DNA from: Streptococcus azizii
GTDB taxonomy: Bacteria; Bacillota; Bacilli; Lactobacillales; Streptococcaceae
Direction: 5' to 3'
Length of the DNA: 64,000 nt
Assembly: GCF_001984715.1 (NCBI RefSeq)
Contig: NZ_MSPR01000003.1
Coordinates: 1-64,000 of the forward strand
Under the pieces are notes generated by a model. That model was not told the origin of the DNA. It worked only from the letters and a program-made list of their open reading frames with translations, and made no database searches. How positions within the stretch are numbered: the first letter of the stretch is position 1; each line of letters opens with the position of its first letter. Both the position numbers and the translations under genes were made by a program. Below are positions 28,387-37,729 of the stretch, piece by piece.

Positions 28387-28409
28387 GTTAGATGAAAAGG
28401 AGGAGTGAT

Positions 28410-31400
28410 ATGAAGAAATCTTCAGTTAATTGGAATTGCATAAAAAAATATGCGATTCGCAAATTCTCGATAGGAGCAGCCTCTGTTATCATTGGAGCCA
28501 GTGTATTGCCGGGGGTGATTGCTACAACAACGGTTCACGCTGATACGCTCATTGGTCAACAAGTTCTATCAAAAGATGCGAACATCCGCAATATCATCAC
28601 AACCTATACAAATTTTGACGTTGCCAAGGTACAGGGCTACATCCATCAAATCACCAATGCGGAGAAAGTGGCTCCAGAAGGGATTCAACCTGAGGCTTAC
28701 AATGCCTATCAAGCCGTTGTGAGTGAAGCTGAACAGCTGGTCAGAAATATGGAAGCTGTCATTGCCAAAGGAGACAGTGTCAAACAGCAGGGACCGATCA
28801 TTCTTGATGAACTGTCAAGAACGGTGGATCCTTATCGACAAGATATGAATTACACAGGGTCCGAAAATGGAATTACTGAAGAGCAAAAGCAGGCTTTGAA
28901 TGTCCGATTGGATGATATTTTATCAACCCTACCAAATACACAAGAATTATATAGTGCACAAGCTGCTCTGGAAGAATTCTTAGGTATTTATAGTGGCAGA
29001 AATAAATTGGAAAATGCAATTCGTGCTGCTAAAAATGCCAAGCTAGCAGCCCCCCTATCTGAAGAATTTGTCAGTGTAATGGGGGAAGATTTTGGCTTAG
29101 GCTCATTTGAAAAAATAAGAGTGGAAAATATCTATCAGCTGACGGATACTGAAAAGGCAAGTTTAGTAGGAGCGCTCAAGAGTTGGTACGAAGCAGATTG
29201 GGGCAATGACATTCAAGAATATGTTCTATCCTCAGAAGGAACCTTTTCCATTCTCTTCGTGGATGGGACGAGTGTAAGTGCGTCTCTGGATAACATTGCC
29301 AAAGGGAAAAATAATGTTCGACCTGCCGAACCTGTCATTGAGGTAAAGGAGGAAAGCCGCACAGAGCCAGTCGCTTATAAGACGATTCGCCGTGCCAATC
29401 CTGCCCTAGCAGAGGGTCAAGAACAGGTCGTCCAAGCTGGTGTCAATGGTGAGCGCAGGATTGTCGAGACGGTCACTTTGACCGATGGCAAGGAGACCAG
29501 CCGTGTCGAGAAGTCCAACCAGATGACGAAAGAGCCAGTAGATGAAGTCATCGAATACGGTACGAAATCAGCTCCTGTCGTTGAGACTCGTGAGGAAAGC
29601 CGGACAGAGCCGGTCGCCTATAAGACAGTCCGTCGTGCTAATCCCGAACAAGGAGTAGGCTACGAACAGGTCGTCCAGCAGGGTCAAAATGGTGAGCGTA
29701 CGATCGTCGAGACGGTCACTCTTACCGATGGTGTCGAGACAGGCCGTGTTGAGAAGTCCAATCAGATTACGAAAGAACCAGTAGATGAAATCATCGAATA
29801 CGGCACGAAAGCAGCTCCAGTCGTTGAGACTCGTGAGGAGAGCCGTACTGAGACAGTTGCCTATAAGACAGTCCGCCGTGCTAATCCCGAACAAGGAGTA
29901 GGCTACGAACAGGTCGTCCAGCAGGGTCAAAATGGTGAGCGTACGATCGTCGAGACGGTCACTCTTACCGATGGTGTCGAGACAGGCCGTGTTGAGAAGT
30001 CCAATCAGATTACGAAAGAGCCAGTAGATGAAGTCATCGAATATGGTACGAAAGTAGCTCCAGTCGTTGAGACGAAGGAAGAAACCCGTACGGAGTCAAT
30101 CGCCTATAAGACAGTCCGCCGTGCCAATCCCGAACAAGGAGTAGGCTACGAACGGGTTGTCCAAGCTGGTGTCAATGGCGAGCGCAGGATTGTCGAGACG
30201 GTCACTTTGACTGATGGCAAGGAGACCCGCCGTGTCGAGAAGTCCAACCAGATTACAAAAGAGCCAGTAGATGAAGTCATCGAATATGGTACGAAAGTAG
30301 CTCCAGTCGTTGAGACTCGTGAGGAAACCCGTACTGAGACAGTTGCTTATAAGACCGTCCGTCGCGCTAATCCTGAACAAGGAGTAGGCTACGAACAGGT
30401 CGTCCAAGCTGGTGTCAATGGTGAGCGCACAATCGTCGAGACGGTCACTTTGACTGACGGCAAGGAGACAGGCCGCGTCGAGAAGTCTAACCAGATTACG
30501 AAAGAACCAGTAGATGAAATCATCGAATATGGTACGAAATCAGCCCCAGTCGTTGAAACGAAGGAAGAAACCCGCACGGAGTCTGTCGCCTATAAGACGA
30601 TTCGCCGTGCCAATCCCGAACAAGGAGTAGGCTACGAACAGGTTGTCCAGCAGGGTCAAAATGGTGAGCGTACGATTGTCGAGACGGTCACTTTGACCGA
30701 TGGCAAGGAGACCAGCCGTGTTGAGAAGTCCAACCAGATTACGAAAGAACCAGTAGATGAAATCATCGAATACGGTACGAAAGCAGCTCCAGTCGTTGAA
30801 ACGAAGGAGGAGACCCACACTGAGACAGTTGCATATAAGACAGTCCGTCGCGCTAATCCCGAACAAGGAGTAGGCTACGAACAGGTTGTCCAGCAGGGTC
30901 AAAATGGCGAGCGCAGGATTGTCGAGACGGTCACTTTGACTGATGGCAAGGAGACCCGCCGTGTCGAGAAGTCCAACCAGATTACAAAAGAGCCAGTAGA
31001 TGAAGTCATCGAATATGGTACGAAAGTAGCTCCAGTCGTTGAGACTCGTGAGGAAACCCGTACTGAGACAGTTGCTTATAAGACCGTCCGTCGCGCTAAT
31101 CCTGAACAAGGAGTAGGCTACGAACAGGTCGTCCAAGCTGGTGTCAATGGTGAGCGCACAATCGTCGAGACGGTCACTTTGACTGACGGCAAGGAGACAG
31201 GCCGCGTCGAGAAGTCTAACCAGATTACGAAAGAACCAGTAGATGAAATCATCGAATATGGTACGAAATCAGCCCCAGTCGTTGAAACGAAGGAAGAAAC
31301 CCGCACGGAGTCTGTCGCCTATAAGACGATTCGCCGTGCCAATCCCGAACAAGGAGTAGGCTACGAACAGGTTGTCCAGCAGGGTCAAAATGGTGAGCGT

Positions 31401-32720
31401 ACGATTGTCGAGACGGTCACTTTGACCGATGGCAAGGAGACCAGCCGTGTTGAGAAGTCCAACCAGATTACGAAAGAACCAGTAGATGAAATCATCGAAT
31501 ACGGTACGAAAGCAGCTCCAGTCGTTGAAACGAAGGAGGAGACCCACACTGAGACAGTTGCATATAAGACAGTCCGTCGCGCTAATCCCGAACAAGGAGT
31601 AGGCTACGAACAGGTTGTCCAGCAGGGTCAAAATGGCGAGCGTACGATTGTCGAGACGGTCACTCTTACCGACGGTGTTGAGACCAGCCGCGTCGAGAAG
31701 TCCAACCAGATTACGAAAGAGCCAGTAGATGAAATCATCGAATATGGTACGAAATCAGCCCCAGTCGTTGAAACGAAGGAGGAGACCCACACTGAGACAG
31801 TTGCCTATAAGACAGTCCGTCGCGCTAATCCCGAACAAGGAGTAGGCTACGAACAGGTCGTCCAAGTTGGTGTCAATGGTGAACGCAGGATTGTCGAGAC
31901 GGTCACTTTGACTGACGGCAAGGAGACCAGCCGTGTCGAGAAGTCCAACCAGATTACGAAAGAGCCAGTAGATGAAATCATCGAATACGGCACGAAATCA
32001 GCCCCAGTCGTTGAGACTCGTGAGGAAAGCCGCACAGAGCCAGTCGCTTATAAGACAGTCCGCCGTGCTAATCCCGAACAAGGAGTAGGCTACGAACAAG
32101 TTGTCCAAGCTGGTGTCAATGGCGAACGTACGATTGTCGAGACGGTCACCCTGACCGATGGTGTCGAGACCAGCCGCGTTGAGAAGTCTAACCAGATTAC
32201 GAAAGAACCAGTAGATGAAATCATCGAATATGGCACGAAATCAGCTCCAGTCGTTGAGACTCGTGAGGAAACTCGTACGGAGTTAATCGCCTATAAGACA
32301 GTCCGTCGCGCTAATCCCGAACAAGGAGTAGGCTACGAACAGGTCGTCCAAGCTGGTGTCAATGGCGAGCGTACGATTGTCGAGACGGTCACTCTTACGA
32401 ACGGCAAGGAGACTAGCCGTGTCGAGAAGTCTAACCAAATTACGAAAGAGCCAGTAGATGAAATCATCGAATACGGTACAAAAGCAGCTCCTATTATCGG
32501 AACGACCAAGGGAGGAAACCTTGATTCAAATAAGAACACTAATTTCTTATCAATGGACGAGAGGGAGCTGCCTCCGCTTCAAAAAGATGTGAAAGAGCCA
32601 AAGAATCAGCAGGTTCTTCCTCAAACAGGAGAAATCACCCAGCTATTTCTTCCTTTAGCAACCTTTATGATTGTGACTGCCTCCGCTGTTATTGACTTGA
32701 AACCTCGGAAGAAAGAATAG
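28410..32720 (+). CDS. LPQTG wall protein with 13 tandem G5 repeats
   Basis: A 1436-aa surface protein. The YSIRK-like signal reads KKYAIRKFSIGAASVIIGA, which directs secretion at the septum in streptococci and staphylococci. Residues about 50-310 form an unassigned N-terminal region. Then come 13 G5 domains of 81 residues (ERRIVETVTLTDGKETSRVE ... KEPVDEVIEYGTK). G5 domains make long thin stalks in biofilm proteins such as SasG/Aap and bind N-acetylglucosamine or Zn in some. The C-terminus carries LPQTG, a membrane segment and a KPRKKE tail. ATG 28410 is chosen because AAGGAGGAG ends 4 nt before it; an ATG at 28392 has no ribosome site. Repeats 4-6 and 7-9 are identical, a recent duplication. 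Confidence 0.92.
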   Translation: MKKSSVNWNCIKKYAIRKFSIGAASVIIGASVLPGVIATTTVHADTLIGQQVLSKDANIRNIITTYTNFDVAKVQGYIHQITNAEKVAPEGIQPEAYNAYQAVVSEAEQLVRNMEAVIAKGDSVKQQGPIILDELSRTVDPYRQDMNYTGSENGITEEQKQALNVRLDDILSTLPNTQELYSAQAALEEFLGIYSGRNKLENAIRAAKNAKLAAPLSEEFVSVMGEDFGLGSFEKIRVENIYQLTDTEKASLVGALKSWYEADWGNDIQEYVLSSEGTFSILFVDGTSVSASLDNIAKGKNNVRPAEPVIEVKEESRTEPVAYKTIRRANPALAEGQEQVVQAGVNGERRIVETVTLTDGKETSRVEKSNQMTKEPVDEVIEYGTKSAPVVETREESRTEPVAYKTVRRANPEQGVGYEQVVQQGQNGERTIVETVTLTDGVETGRVEKSNQITKEPVDEIIEYGTKAAPVVETREESRTETVAYKTVRRANPEQGVGYEQVVQQGQNGERTIVETVTLTDGVETGRVEKSNQITKEPVDEVIEYGTKVAPVVETKEETRTESIAYKTVRRANPEQGVGYERVVQAGVNGERRIVETVTLTDGKETRRVEKSNQITKEPVDEVIEYGTKVAPVVETREETRTETVAYKTVRRANPEQGVGYEQVVQAGVNGERTIVETVTLTDGKETGRVEKSNQITKEPVDEIIEYGTKSAPVVETKEETRTESVAYKTIRRANPEQGVGYEQVVQQGQNGERTIVETVTLTDGKETSRVEKSNQITKEPVDEIIEYGTKAAPVVETKEETHTETVAYKTVRRANPEQGVGYEQVVQQGQNGERRIVETVTLTDGKETRRVEKSNQITKEPVDEVIEYGTKVAPVVETREETRTETVAYKTVRRANPEQGVGYEQVVQAGVNGERTIVETVTLTDGKETGRVEKSNQITKEPVDEIIEYGTKSAPVVETKEETRTESVAYKTIRRANPEQGVGYEQVVQQGQNGERTIVETVTLTDGKETSRVEKSNQITKEPVDEIIEYGTKAAPVVETKEETHTETVAYKTVRRANPEQGVGYEQVVQQGQNGERTIVETVTLTDGVETSRVEKSNQITKEPVDEIIEYGTKSAPVVETKEETHTETVAYKTVRRANPEQGVGYEQVVQVGVNGERRIVETVTLTDGKETSRVEKSNQITKEPVDEIIEYGTKSAPVVETREESRTEPVAYKTVRRANPEQGVGYEQVVQAGVNGERTIVETVTLTDGVETSRVEKSNQITKEPVDEIIEYGTKSAPVVETREETRTELIAYKTVRRANPEQGVGYEQVVQAGVNGERTIVETVTLTNGKETSRVEKSNQITKEPVDEIIEYGTKAAPIIGTTKGGNLDSNKNTNFLSMDERELPPLQKDVKEPKNQQVLPQTGEITQLFLPLATFMIVTASAVIDLKPRKKE
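30178..31635 (+). repeat. Perfect 729-bp tandem duplication inside the G5 repeats
   Basis: Three G5 units (repeats 4-6, starting near 30178) recur as repeats 7-9 (starting near 30907) with the same amino-acid sequence and, where compared, the same bases. The period is 729 bp, exactly three 243-bp units, so the reading frame is kept. Confidence 0.8.
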
Positions 32721-32988
32721 AGATAATCTTATCTTGAGTTTGCAGAATACCCTACGGGCTACTCTTCAACAGTTGATGGTTACTGGACAGTATGGACGGC
32801 AGTCCTGTGGAGGTTCCATGCCTAATGACTCCATTATAGTTAGGTCATTCGATACCATAGGCTGTCTGGGCTACCTGACCAGCTGGTAATGGTCATTTAT
32901 GAGGACTGGATAGAGAAGGCGATGGGCATTTCGTTCTCCAAGAGCTTCACCAGAGAGAAGTCCATAGAAATCATGCCAATCTCTTTTT
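32721..32988. other. Gene-free stretch with a GGACGGCAG...CATGCC structured motif
   Basis: No gene is seen. Bases 32792-32822 read GGACGGCAG, then a G/C-rich hairpin, then CATGCCTA, followed by a hairpin TAATGAC / GTCATT. The same order occurs inside the 292-bp elements at 39865 and 46644. A diverged copy of that element, or a small structured RNA, is possible. Confidence 0.4.
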
Positions 32989-33142
32989 ATACTCAATAAA
33001 AATCAAAAGTAGACTAGGAAACGAAGTCGAAGGTAGAACTCTGTTCCATCTTATTTCAAGGGAACAGGCTGAAAACCTCCACTGGAGCTTTTCACTCACC
33101 GAGACAAGGTGACAACGTATCCTTTTGATTTTTAAAGAGTAT
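32989..33142. mobile_element. RUP-like MITE with a short insert (154 bp)
   Basis: Left end ATACTCAATAAAAATCAAAAG and right end CTTTTGATTTTTAAAGAGTAT are as in the copy at 5662. The interior carries the GAAAACCTCC/GGAGCTTTTC hairpin also seen in the palindrome arrays. Confidence 0.7.
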
Positions 33143-33191
33143 TAGAGCTGCTGTAGGAGTCATCAGACAGGGAGGAAGATAGGTCCATGCG

Positions 33192-33220
33192 AAAACTAGC
33201 TCGGTCGGGCTAGTTTTTTT
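33192..33220 (+). terminator. Rho-independent terminator upstream of polA
   Basis: Stem AAAACTAGC / GCTAGTTTT with an 8-nt loop and seven T. It separates polA from the surface-protein cluster. Confidence 0.85.
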
Positions 33221-33252
33221 ATGCCTTATCGGTAAGAAAATAGGAGGAGGTG

Positions 33253-33261
33253 TGGTATAAT
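33253..33261 (+). promoter_or_regulatory. Extended -10 promoter placed 6 nt before the polA ATG
   Basis: TGG-TATAAT at 33253-33261. Only 6 nt separate the -10 box from ATG 33268, so transcription should start at or next to the initiation codon. The purine-rich GGAGGAGG at 33243-33250 would lie upstream of the transcript. Confidence 0.6.
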
Positions 33262-33267
33262 GGGAAT

Positions 33268-35919
33268 ATGGATAAAAATATGAAAAAAAATAGATTATTA
33301 CTAATAGATGGCTCCTCTGTGGCTTTTCGTGCCTTCTTTGCCCTCTACAATCAAATCGATCGCTTTAAGAATCCAACTGGGCTTCATACCAATGCTATTT
33401 ATGGTTTTCATCTCATGCTCGACCATATGATGAAGCGCATCCAGCCGACCCATGTGTTGGTCGCCTTTGATGCGGGTAAAACGACCTTTCGTACGGAGAT
33501 GTATCAGGATTACAAGGCAGGTCGGGCCAAGACACCAGACGAGTTTCGGGAGCAATTCCCCTTCATTCGTCAGATGTTAGATGTCATGGGGATTCGCCAC
33601 TACGAATTGGAGCGCTACGAGGCAGACGATATCATTGGCACCCTAGACAAAATGGCAGAGCGGACAGAGCTACCGTTTGATGTTACCATTGTTAGCGGTG
33701 ATAAGGACTTGATCCAGCTGACCGATGATAATACCATCGTTGAAATTTCTAAAAAAGGGGTGGCAGAATTTGAGGAGTTCACACCAGCCTATCTCATGGA
33801 AAAAATGGGCATCACACCAGCCCAATTCATCGATTTAAAAGCACTCATGGGCGATAAGTCAGATAATATCCCCGGTGTGACCAAAATCGGTGAAAAAACA
33901 GGGCTGAAACTGTTGACCGAATACGGGTCGCTCGACGGAATTTATGAGCAGCTTGACAGGATGAAACCCTCCAAGATGAAGGAGAATCTGATTCAGGATA
34001 AGGAGCAGGCCTTCCTTTCACGAACCTTAGCGACCATTGATACTCAGGCACCGATTAGCATCGGTCTGGACGATATTGTCTACCAAGGACCAGATATAGA
34101 ACAACTGGCACGCTTCTACGAGGACATGGGCTTTAAAGTGCTTCGCTCCCAGTTAGGAAGTGAGGCGACTGGACCTGCGGCTCGCAGGAATGACTTTGTA
34201 ACCGTTGAAACTATTGAGGCGAGCATGCTCCACGAAGAGCAGTTTTTCCACTTTGAAATCTTTGGCGAAAATTATCATAAGGAGCCGATCATCGCTCTAG
34301 CTTGGGGAGATGAAAAGACCATTTACGTGGGTGGGGCAGACTTACTCTCCCAGGATATTCTGCGGGAGTTTTTGAGTAAGACAGCCATTAAGACCTATGA
34401 TTTCAAACGGAGCAAGGTCCTCCTTTCCCACTATGGGATTGAGCTAGGCTTGGCAGCTTTCGATAGTCGCTTGGCTAAGTACCTCCTCAGCACAGTCGAA
34501 GATAATGAGATTGCGACGATTGCGACCCTCTATGGTCAACATAGATTGGATGCTGATGAGGTAGTGTATGGCAAGGGAGCAAAGCGTATGCTACCCGATC
34601 AGGCAGCTCTCTATCAGCACTTGGCCAATAAACTGGCAGTGCTAGTAGAGACTGAGTCGACCATGCGTGCCAAGCTAGCTGAGAATCAGCAGTCAGATTT
34701 ACTCTTTGCTATAGAGCTACCACTTGCCAATGTCCTTGCGAAAATGGAGATGACCGGGATAAAAGTGGAAGCAGAGACTCTCAAGGTCATGCAGGCTGAA
34801 AATGACATCTTGATTGAACAGTTGACGCAGGACATTTATGATTTGGCTGGTGAAGAGTTTAACATCAACTCGCCCAAGCAGCTGGGGATGATTCTCTTTG
34901 AGAAGATGGGCTTGCCACTTGAATTTACCAAAAAGACCAAGACAGGCTATTCAACGGCTGTCGATGTCTTGGAAAGACTGGCACCTATCGCGCCGATTGT
35001 CTCGAAGATTCTCGAATATCGCCAGATTACTAAGTTGCAGTCTACCTACGTGATTGGTCTTCAGGAATCCATTATGGAGGACGGGAAGATTCATACTCGC
35101 TATGTTCAAGATTTGACCCAGACAGGTCGTCTATCCAGTACCGACCCCAACTTGCAAAATATTCCTGTACGACTAGAGCAAGGGCGCTTGATTCGCAAGG
35201 CCTTTGTTCCAGAGTGGGAGGATAGTGTCTTACTGAGTTCAGACTATTCGCAGATTGAATTGCGGATTTTGGCGCATATTTCGCAGGACGAACATCTGAT
35301 TGAAGCCTTCCGTCAAGGGGCGGATATTCATACTTCGACCGCTATGCGGGTCTTTGGTATCGAAAGACCAGAAGATGTGACAGCCAATGACCGTCGAAAT
35401 GCTAAGGCAGTGAACTTTGGGGTTGTCTATGGGATTTCAGATTTTGGCTTGTCCAATAATTTGGGGATTAGTCGAAAAGAAGCGAAAGCCTATATCAACA
35501 CGTATTTTGAACGCTTTCCAGGAATCAAGAACTACATGGAAAGGATTGTTCGTGAGGCGCGCGACAAGGGGTATGTAGAGACCATCTACCACCGTCGTAG
35601 GGAGATTCCCGACATCCACTCGCGCAATTTCAATGTTCGGAATTTTGCTGAGCGAACTGCTATCAACTCTCCTATTCAGGGGTCAGCAGCCGATGTCCTG
35701 AAGGTGGCCATGATCAATCTAGATAAGGCGATGAGAGAAGAGGGCCTGCGCACGCGCATGCTCTTGCAGGTACACGATGAGATTGTACTAGAAGTACCAA
35801 ATGATGAGTTGGCTAGGATTCGCTCCATGGTGAAGGAAGTGATGGAAGCGGCGATTTCTCTTTCCGTTCCATTGATTGCCGATGAAAATGCGGGCAAGAC
35901 TTGGTATGAAGCTAAGTAG
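33268..35919 (+). CDS. polA: DNA polymerase I
   Basis: An 883-aa repair and Okazaki-fragment polymerase. The N-terminal 5'-3' exonuclease domain (about 1-290) has LLLIDGSSVAFRAFFALY, DYKAGRAKTPDEF and GDKSDNIPGVTKIGEKT. The central 3'-5' exonuclease-like domain lacks the usual acidic motif, as in other Gram-positive PolA. The polymerase domain has motif A DYSQIELRILAHIS, motif B RRNAKAVNFGVVYGIS and motif C LLQVHDEIVLEVP. ATG 33268 gives the common N-terminus MDK...RLLLIDGSS; an upstream GTG at 33250 is excluded because it overlaps the -10 box. The lipoprotein gene follows after 17 nt. Confidence 0.95.
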   Translation: MDKNMKKNRLLLIDGSSVAFRAFFALYNQIDRFKNPTGLHTNAIYGFHLMLDHMMKRIQPTHVLVAFDAGKTTFRTEMYQDYKAGRAKTPDEFREQFPFIRQMLDVMGIRHYELERYEADDIIGTLDKMAERTELPFDVTIVSGDKDLIQLTDDNTIVEISKKGVAEFEEFTPAYLMEKMGITPAQFIDLKALMGDKSDNIPGVTKIGEKTGLKLLTEYGSLDGIYEQLDRMKPSKMKENLIQDKEQAFLSRTLATIDTQAPISIGLDDIVYQGPDIEQLARFYEDMGFKVLRSQLGSEATGPAARRNDFVTVETIEASMLHEEQFFHFEIFGENYHKEPIIALAWGDEKTIYVGGADLLSQDILREFLSKTAIKTYDFKRSKVLLSHYGIELGLAAFDSRLAKYLLSTVEDNEIATIATLYGQHRLDADEVVYGKGAKRMLPDQAALYQHLANKLAVLVETESTMRAKLAENQQSDLLFAIELPLANVLAKMEMTGIKVEAETLKVMQAENDILIEQLTQDIYDLAGEEFNINSPKQLGMILFEKMGLPLEFTKKTKTGYSTAVDVLERLAPIAPIVSKILEYRQITKLQSTYVIGLQESIMEDGKIHTRYVQDLTQTGRLSSTDPNLQNIPVRLEQGRLIRKAFVPEWEDSVLLSSDYSQIELRILAHISQDEHLIEAFRQGADIHTSTAMRVFGIERPEDVTANDRRNAKAVNFGVVYGISDFGLSNNLGISRKEAKAYINTYFERFPGIKNYMERIVREARDKGYVETIYHRRREIPDIHSRNFNVRNFAERTAINSPIQGSAADVLKVAMINLDKAMREEGLRTRMLLQVHDEIVLEVPNDELARIRSMVKEVMEAAISLSVPLIADENAGKTWYEAK

Positions 35920-35936
35920 AAAGGATAAGCATACAG

Positions 35937-36701
35937 ATGAAAAAGAAAGTGTTATATTTAGTAGTAGCGGCTCTACTGTGCCTGTCAGCCTGTGGAGAAA
36001 AAGGAAGCTCCTCGACCTCATCCTCTGCGACAGAGGCGAGTCTAGATTTGAATAGTCAGCTAGTACCAAAGTCAGGGACCATTGATTTTCAGAAGCTCGT
36101 AGAGGCGGCTCCTCGCGCTATTCAGACGAACAAGGCCCAAGAAAAACTCTATTCTGCTAAAAATGGGGTGATAAAAACAGTTGGGGCGGGAGATAGTGAG
36201 GAAGTGACCTATCGTCTCTATCAAGTACCAGATACTTGGCAGCTTGAGGGTGTCAATAGCGAGACGCAGCCTAGGGACGCTGTTTATAGATCCTTTGAAG
36301 GAGGCTTGGCATTTGGTGTGCAAGTTTATAGCCTAGATGTCTATCTAACCTCCCCCCTCTCAGGTGGAGAGGTCATGAAGCAGGAGGAGTTGGCGCAACG
36401 TCTGAAAGCGGATGGTCAGAACTTTATTCAAGAAAGCACTGTTGCTATCGAGGATCAGGAGTGGCGAGTTGGCTATGAAGTAAATCCCGATAATAATGCT
36501 GCTAAAATTACCTTTTATCGTTTAGAAGATACAGGAAATTATGATGACTCTGTTATCGTGGGAGCGATTATCTATCCTCTTTCGTCGGAAGGATTGGGCT
36601 ATGAAGAAGCAGTATTGACGACGGTTTCCCAGCTCAAAACCATCTTGCATCAGTTAGCCGGTCAGCGGGAGACCGAAACGGTGCCACTAACTTCTCAGTA
36701 G
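35937..36701 (+). CDS. Putative lipoprotein of unknown function
   Basis: A 254-aa protein with a type II signal: MKKKVLYLVVAALLCLSACG, lipobox LSAC, so it should be lipidated at Cys19 and sit on the outer face of the membrane. A Ser/Thr linker follows, then a beta-rich domain with no recognised family. The gene starts 17 nt after polA (AAAGGATAAG upstream) and may be co-transcribed with it and with the deaminase. Confidence 0.8.
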   Translation: MKKKVLYLVVAALLCLSACGEKGSSSTSSSATEASLDLNSQLVPKSGTIDFQKLVEAAPRAIQTNKAQEKLYSAKNGVIKTVGAGDSEEVTYRLYQVPDTWQLEGVNSETQPRDAVYRSFEGGLAFGVQVYSLDVYLTSPLSGGEVMKQEELAQRLKADGQNFIQESTVAIEDQEWRVGYEVNPDNNAAKITFYRLEDTGNYDDSVIVGAIIYPLSSEGLGYEEAVLTTVSQLKTILHQLAGQRETETVPLTSQ

Positions 36702-36767
36702 GTAGGATGATGGTTCTCTTCTGCACTAGAAGGTAGAAGAAGGAAGATATACATGAGGAGGATAGAG

Positions 36768-37235
36768 ATGTCAGAAAAACGTTTGGCCTGGGATGAATAC
36801 TTTGCAGCGCAGGCACTCTTGATTGCTAATCGCGCGACGTGTAAACGAGCCAAGGTTGGTGCGGTTCTCGTAAAGGATAACAAGGTTGTCGCAACCGGTT
36901 ATAATGGTTCTGTCTCAGGAACGGAGCATTGCTTGGATCAGGAATGCTTGGTAGTGGATGGTCACTGTGTGCGGACCCTGCATGCGGAGGTCAATGCGAT
37001 TTTACAAGGAGCGACGCGGGGGATTCCCAAAGGATTTACCGCCTATGTCACCCATTTTCCCTGTCTAAATTGCTCCAAGCAGCTGCTCCAAGTAGGTTGT
37101 AAACGCGTGGTGTATATCAATGAATATAGGATTGACGACTATGCCAAGTACCTTTATCGAGAAAAAAATTGTGAGCTCGTTCAACTGCCGATTGAAAGAG
37201 TAAGAGAAGCGATTGCTCAGACAGATTGGATTTGA
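36768..37235 (+). CDS. dCMP deaminase (ComEB family)
   Basis: A 155-aa cytosolic zinc enzyme that converts dCMP to dUMP for dTMP synthesis. The zinc/catalytic motif is HAEVNAI (His ligand, Glu proton donor) and the second ligand pair is PCLNC. The insert GTEHCLDQECLVVDGHC before HAE provides the additional metal site of dCMP deaminases. ATG 36768 is chosen because AGGAGG lies 6 nt upstream; the track-like earlier ATG at 36753 overlaps that site. In Bacillus the homologue is called comEB because of its place in the come operon; here comEA/EC are not adjacent. Confidence 0.92.
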   Translation: MSEKRLAWDEYFAAQALLIANRATCKRAKVGAVLVKDNKVVATGYNGSVSGTEHCLDQECLVVDGHCVRTLHAEVNAILQGATRGIPKGFTAYVTHFPCLNCSKQLLQVGCKRVVYINEYRIDDYAKYLYREKNCELVQLPIERVREAIAQTDWI

Positions 37236-37342
37236 TACTCCATGAACATCAAAAGACATTAGTAAGCTAGTCGAATGGAACACTAGGTCAACCCTCTATT
37301 TTTAGTATCTGTTGCAGGCTAGGCTCGCTGTATAGATGATGG

Positions 37343-37373
37343 AAGCAACTCTCCACTGGACAGTTGCTTTTTT
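37343..37373 (+). terminator. Rho-independent terminator after the dCMP deaminase gene
   Basis: Stem AAGCAACT / AGTTGCTT, 11-nt loop, followed by TTTT. Confidence 0.8.
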
Positions 37374-37526
37374 CATGAGCTTTGTAGCTTGGCGGAATAG
37401 GTCGTATAGTGACTCCCCTCAAGCGCTTTTTTGCTGAGAGGGTAGCGCTGTTCCTGTAGTCTGATGAACCAGTGGAGAAAATTTCTCAGAGCTAGCTTGC
37501 CTAGACTTACTGATGTATCCTATTGC

Positions 37527-37557
37527 AGACACGCCTTCTGCTAGGGGGTGTCTTTTG
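37527..37557 (+). terminator. Second rho-independent terminator before the ABC exporter
   Basis: Stem AGACACGCC / GGGGGTGTCT with an 8-nt loop and TTTT. It would end a short transcript from the 37395-37500 region, supporting a small RNA there. Confidence 0.7.
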
Positions 37558-37729
37558 TCTGCCTGTGATTGCATTTTTTGTAATTAGGAGTATAATAAGG
37601 ATATAGTTATGTAATACTCAAAAAAATCAACAACTGAAGAGAAATAGGGAAAACAAAGGATGCAAAATGTAGACTAACAGACTATGACAGTGCTTATACA
37701 TGCTGTTGATGGAGACAAGGAGGTTCACT

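Larger units (their letters stand above)
37236..37729. other. Gene-free stretch with two terminators and an unexplained hairpin region
   Basis: Two terminator hairpins are listed separately. Between them (about 37395-37500) is a region with complementary pieces (CCCCTC/GAGAGGG, AGCGC/GCGCT, TGAGAAATT-type arms) that is neither repeat nor ORF. A half RUP end (ATACTCAAAAAAATCAACAAC) lies at 37616. No known riboswitch is recognised. Confidence 0.4.

Noticed and set aside
37430..37500. GCTGAGAGGGT phrase considered as a TPP riboswitch
   Set aside because: The other conserved TPP segments (ACCC...GAACCTGATC and so on) are missing.
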